Assembly: GCF_001421965.1 (NCBI RefSeq)
Contig: NZ_LMLP01000023.1
Location: 124,001 to 188,000 of the forward strand
Reading direction: 5' to 3'
DNA length: 64,000 bases
DNA from: Sphingomonas sp. Leaf67
Lineage (GTDB): Bacteria > Pseudomonadota > Alphaproteobacteria > Sphingomonadales > Sphingomonadaceae
Each line of letters opens with the position of its first letter. Within the stretch, counting starts at the first letter, position 1. Positions 61,746 to 64,000 of this stretch are shown in pieces. The translations under genes and the position numbers were made by a program. The notes under the pieces were generated by a model, which was given only the letters and a program-made list of their open reading frames with translations, searched no databases and was not told the DNA's origin.

Positions 61746-64000
61746 ATGTCCCGTATCTTCATAGATCGCCCGATCTTTGCATGGGTGATCGCGATCATCA
61801 CCATGCTGGCGGGCCTCGGCGCAATCCTGTCGCTGCCGATCGCGCAATATCCCGATGTCGCGCCGCCACAGGTCAATATCCGCGCGACCTATCCCGGTGC
61901 GAATGCCGAGACGATCCAGAATTCGGTGACGCAGATCATCGAACAGCAGCTGACCGGCATCGACGGCCTGCTCTATTTCAGCTCGCAAAGCTCGTCGCGC
62001 GGGCAGGTGACGATCAGCGCGACCTTCGACAAGGGCGTCGACCCCGACATCGCGCAGGTGCAGGTCCAGAATCAGGTGCAGCAGGCCCTGTCGCGCCTGC
62101 CGCAACAGGTTCAGCAACAGGGCATCCGCGTCACCAAATCGAACCCCGACTTCCTGATGATCGTCGGCATCTTCGACGAAACCGACCAGCGCACCAATGG
62201 CGACGTGTCGGATTACATGGAGGCGAACCTCGTCGAGCCGCTGGCGCGGATCAACGGCGTCGGCGAAACCAACGTGTTCGGGTCGCAATATGCGATGCGC
62301 ATCTGGCTCGATCCGGCGCGGCTCGCCTCCTTCTCGCTGATGCCCGGCGACGTCATCACCGCGATCCAGAACCAGAATACCGAAGTCGCCGCCGGCGAGC
62401 TGGGCGGGCAGCCGTCCGGCCCCGAACAGCAGCTGAACGCGACCGTCACCGCGCAGTCGCGGCTGCAGACCCCGCCGCAGTTCAAGGCGATCATCCTGAA
62501 GACGCTGCCCGAAGGGTCGACCGTCCGGCTGTCCGATGTCGCGCGCATCGAGCTGGGGCAGGAAAATTATTCGGCGTTGAGCCGGGTCAACGCCCATCCG
62601 GGTGCTGGCCTCGCCATCAGCCTCGCGCCCGGTGCCGACGCGCTGGAAACCGCCGAGCTGGTGAAGGCGGAGGTCGAGCGGCAATCGGCCAAATTCCCCG
62701 CCGGCCTGACCTATGCCTATGCCAACGACACCACCGCCTTCATCAAGCTGTCGATCGAGGAAGTGGTCAAGACGCTGATCGAGGCGGTCATCCTCGTCGT
62801 CATCGTCATGTTCGTGTTCCTGCAAAGCTGGCGCGCGACGCTGATCCCGACGATCGCGGTGCCGGTGGTGCTGCTCGGCACGTTCGGCGTTTTCTATCTC
62901 TTCGGCTTCTCGATCAACACGTTGACGCTGTTCGGCCTCGTCCTTGCCATCGGCCTGTTGGTCGACGACGCGATCGTCGTCGTCGAGAATGTCGAACGGT
63001 TGATGGAGGAAAATCCCGACCTTTCGCCCCGCGACGCGACGATCCAGTCGATGGAGGAGATTCAGGTCGCGCTGATCGCGATCGGCATCGTCCTGTCGGC
63101 GGTGTTCCTGCCGATGGCGTTCTTCGGCGGGTCGACCGGCGTCATCTATCGCCAGTTTTCGGTGACGATCGTCGCGGCGATGATCTTGTCGGTGCTGGTC
63201 GCCCTCATCCTCTCGCCCGCGCTCACCGCGACGCTGCTCAAGCAGAAGAAGCGCGGCGAGGACGGCAGCCTCGAAGGCGGCTGGCTGGAGCGTAAATTCC
63301 CGCGCGTCGCGCATGTCGGCGAACGGCTGCGCAATGGGTTCAACAGCCGGTTCGACCGGGGCGTCGCGAAATACGAACGCGGCGTCATCCATGTCATCGA
63401 CCGCAAATGGCTGTATCTGCTGCTCTATGCTGCGGTGCTGGCGATCCTCGCGCTGCTGTTCGTCCGGCTGCCGACCAGCTTCCTGCCGACCGAAGATCAG
63501 GGCGCGGCGACGATTCGCTTCCAGCTGCCCGCCGGATCGACGCGCGGCCGCACCGAAGAGGTGCAGCGCGCGGTCGAAAAATATCTGATGACCTATGAAA
63601 AGGACAATGTCCGCACGCTGCTGACCGTCGCGGGTGGCGGCGGTGGCGGGGCTGCGGGGCAGAATACCGGACAGGGGTTCATCAACTTCACCGACTGGGC
63701 GGACCGTCCGGGCAAGGACAACGGCGCCGATGCGATCATCGACCGCGCCTCGTCCGCGTTCCGCAATTTCCGCGATGCGCAGGTCTTCGCGCTGCTGCCG
63801 CCTGCCGTGCGCGGGCTGGGGCAGGCGAACGGCTTCACCATGGAATTGCAGAACGCGAGCGGGATGAGCGCCGCCGACTTCGCCGCCGCGCGCGACAAGC
63901 TGCTCGCCGCCGCCAGCGCCGATCCGATGCTGACCGGCGTGCGCCTGTCCGAACTGCCCGATATCGCCACGCTGAACGTCGATCTCGATCAGCAGCGGCT
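61746..64000 (+). CDS. RND efflux permease (AcrB/HAE1-type), 3' end outside window
   Basis: The first 751 codons of an inner-membrane proton-drug antiporter. The first helix and porter start read MSRIFIDRPIFAWVIAIITMLAGL, then LPIAQYPDVAPPQVNI and NPDFLMIVGIFDE. The proton-relay aspartates lie in GLVLAIGLLVDDAIVVVENVERLM near residue 408. The second half begins after a linker at about residue 540 (IDRKWLYLLLYAAVLAIL). FLPTEDQGAATIRFQLPAGSTR opens the second porter domain. It forms a tripartite pump with the adaptor upstream and an outer-membrane factor not seen here. The ribosome-binding site is poor, which makes coupling through the micro-ORF plausible. Confidence 0.95.
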   Translation, partial: MSRIFIDRPIFAWVIAIITMLAGLGAILSLPIAQYPDVAPPQVNIRATYPGANAETIQNSVTQIIEQQLTGIDGLLYFSSQSSSRGQVTISATFDKGVDPDIAQVQVQNQVQQALSRLPQQVQQQGIRVTKSNPDFLMIVGIFDETDQRTNGDVSDYMEANLVEPLARINGVGETNVFGSQYAMRIWLDPARLASFSLMPGDVITAIQNQNTEVAAGELGGQPSGPEQQLNATVTAQSRLQTPPQFKAIILKTLPEGSTVRLSDVARIELGQENYSALSRVNAHPGAGLAISLAPGADALETAELVKAEVERQSAKFPAGLTYAYANDTTAFIKLSIEEVVKTLIEAVILVVIVMFVFLQSWRATLIPTIAVPVVLLGTFGVFYLFGFSINTLTLFGLVLAIGLLVDDAIVVVENVERLMEENPDLSPRDATIQSMEEIQVALIAIGIVLSAVFLPMAFFGGSTGVIYRQFSVTIVAAMILSVLVALILSPALTATLLKQKKRGEDGSLEGGWLERKFPRVAHVGERLRNGFNSRFDRGVAKYERGVIHVIDRKWLYLLLYAAVLAILALLFVRLPTSFLPTEDQGAATIRFQLPAGSTRGRTEEVQRAVEKYLMTYEKDNVRTLLTVAGGGGGGAAGQNTGQGFINFTDWADRPGKDNGADAIIDRASSAFRNFRDAQVFALLPPAVRGLGQANGFTMELQNASGMSAADFAAARDKLLAAASADPMLTGVRLSELPDIATLNVDLDQQR

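Noticed and set aside
60333..63392. Very long minus-strand open frame (about 1019 codons) opposite the RND genes
   Set aside because: It is antisense to well-matched RND adaptor and permease sequences, its product is low-complexity (Arg, His, Asp rich), and long antisense frames are expected at this GC content.

Overview
The window is about 66-70% GC by eye, and gene content points to an alphaproteobacterium of the Sphingomonadales (Sphingomonas-like). Evidence: three TonB-dependent receptors sit beside glycosidases and flavin 'tryptophan halogenase' homologues, there is a complete lower valine pathway, the crcB-rluA-HAD-ATP12 block typical of alphaproteobacteria is present, and short palindromic elements recur between genes. 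This assignment is inference from gene content; no rRNA or phylogenetic marker is present. No prophage, insertion sequence, CRISPR array or origin was seen.

Layout. 1-811: tail of xdhC and mocA (molybdenum cofactor handling). 1125-4305 (-): a radical SAM protein, a hemerythrin-like protein and a UdgX-type uracil-DNA glycosylase. 4518-6954: uxuA, a decayed GntR regulator and a LacI regulator. 6914-10520 (-): tightly overlapping housekeeping block crcB, rluA-type, paiB-like, HAD, small membrane protein, ATP12. 10790-12804: small WYL-like protein, dapB, nth and tRNA-Arg(CCG). 12862-18835 (-): DUF5690 transporter-like protein, TonB receptor and phosphocholine-type phospholipase C. 18931-19926: a ligase-associated exonuclease without its usual ligase.

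19934-30641 is a carbohydrate locus: GH3 beta-glucosidase divergent from a TonB receptor, an exported six-hairpin glycosidase-like protein, then on the minus strand a DUF6445 protein, a halogenase homologue and a Tat-exported Gfo/Idh/MocA protein. 30728-35968 holds a GAF protein, a chemoreceptor without a periplasmic domain, an esterase, a glutamine amidotransferase and an internally deleted deacetylase. 36074-40702 is an apparent raffinose/sucrose operon (MFS transporter, GH36 alpha-galactosidase, GH68 enzyme lacking a signal peptide). It is followed on the other strand by a TonB receptor and a second halogenase homologue (41045-45186), and the two units carry similar operator-like dyads.

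45458-52470 is a valine degradation operon from isobutyryl-CoA to propionyl-CoA (mmsA, acyl-CoA dehydrogenase, hydrolase, hydratase, mmsB) with a polysaccharide deacetylase and a RidA protein inserted. Then come tRNA-Leu(TAA), a peptide-binding lipoprotein, DUF4112, RNase T2, a membrane protein and nadC. 56710-60336 carries an SDR, a GH130-like protein and L-fuconate dehydratase. The window ends inside an RND efflux pump whose permease start is duplicated as an in-frame 12-codon micro-ORF. The best candidates for follow-up are the two receptor/halogenase sugar loci, the shared operator-like dyads, the palindromic element family, the deleted deacetylase and the duplicated RND start.
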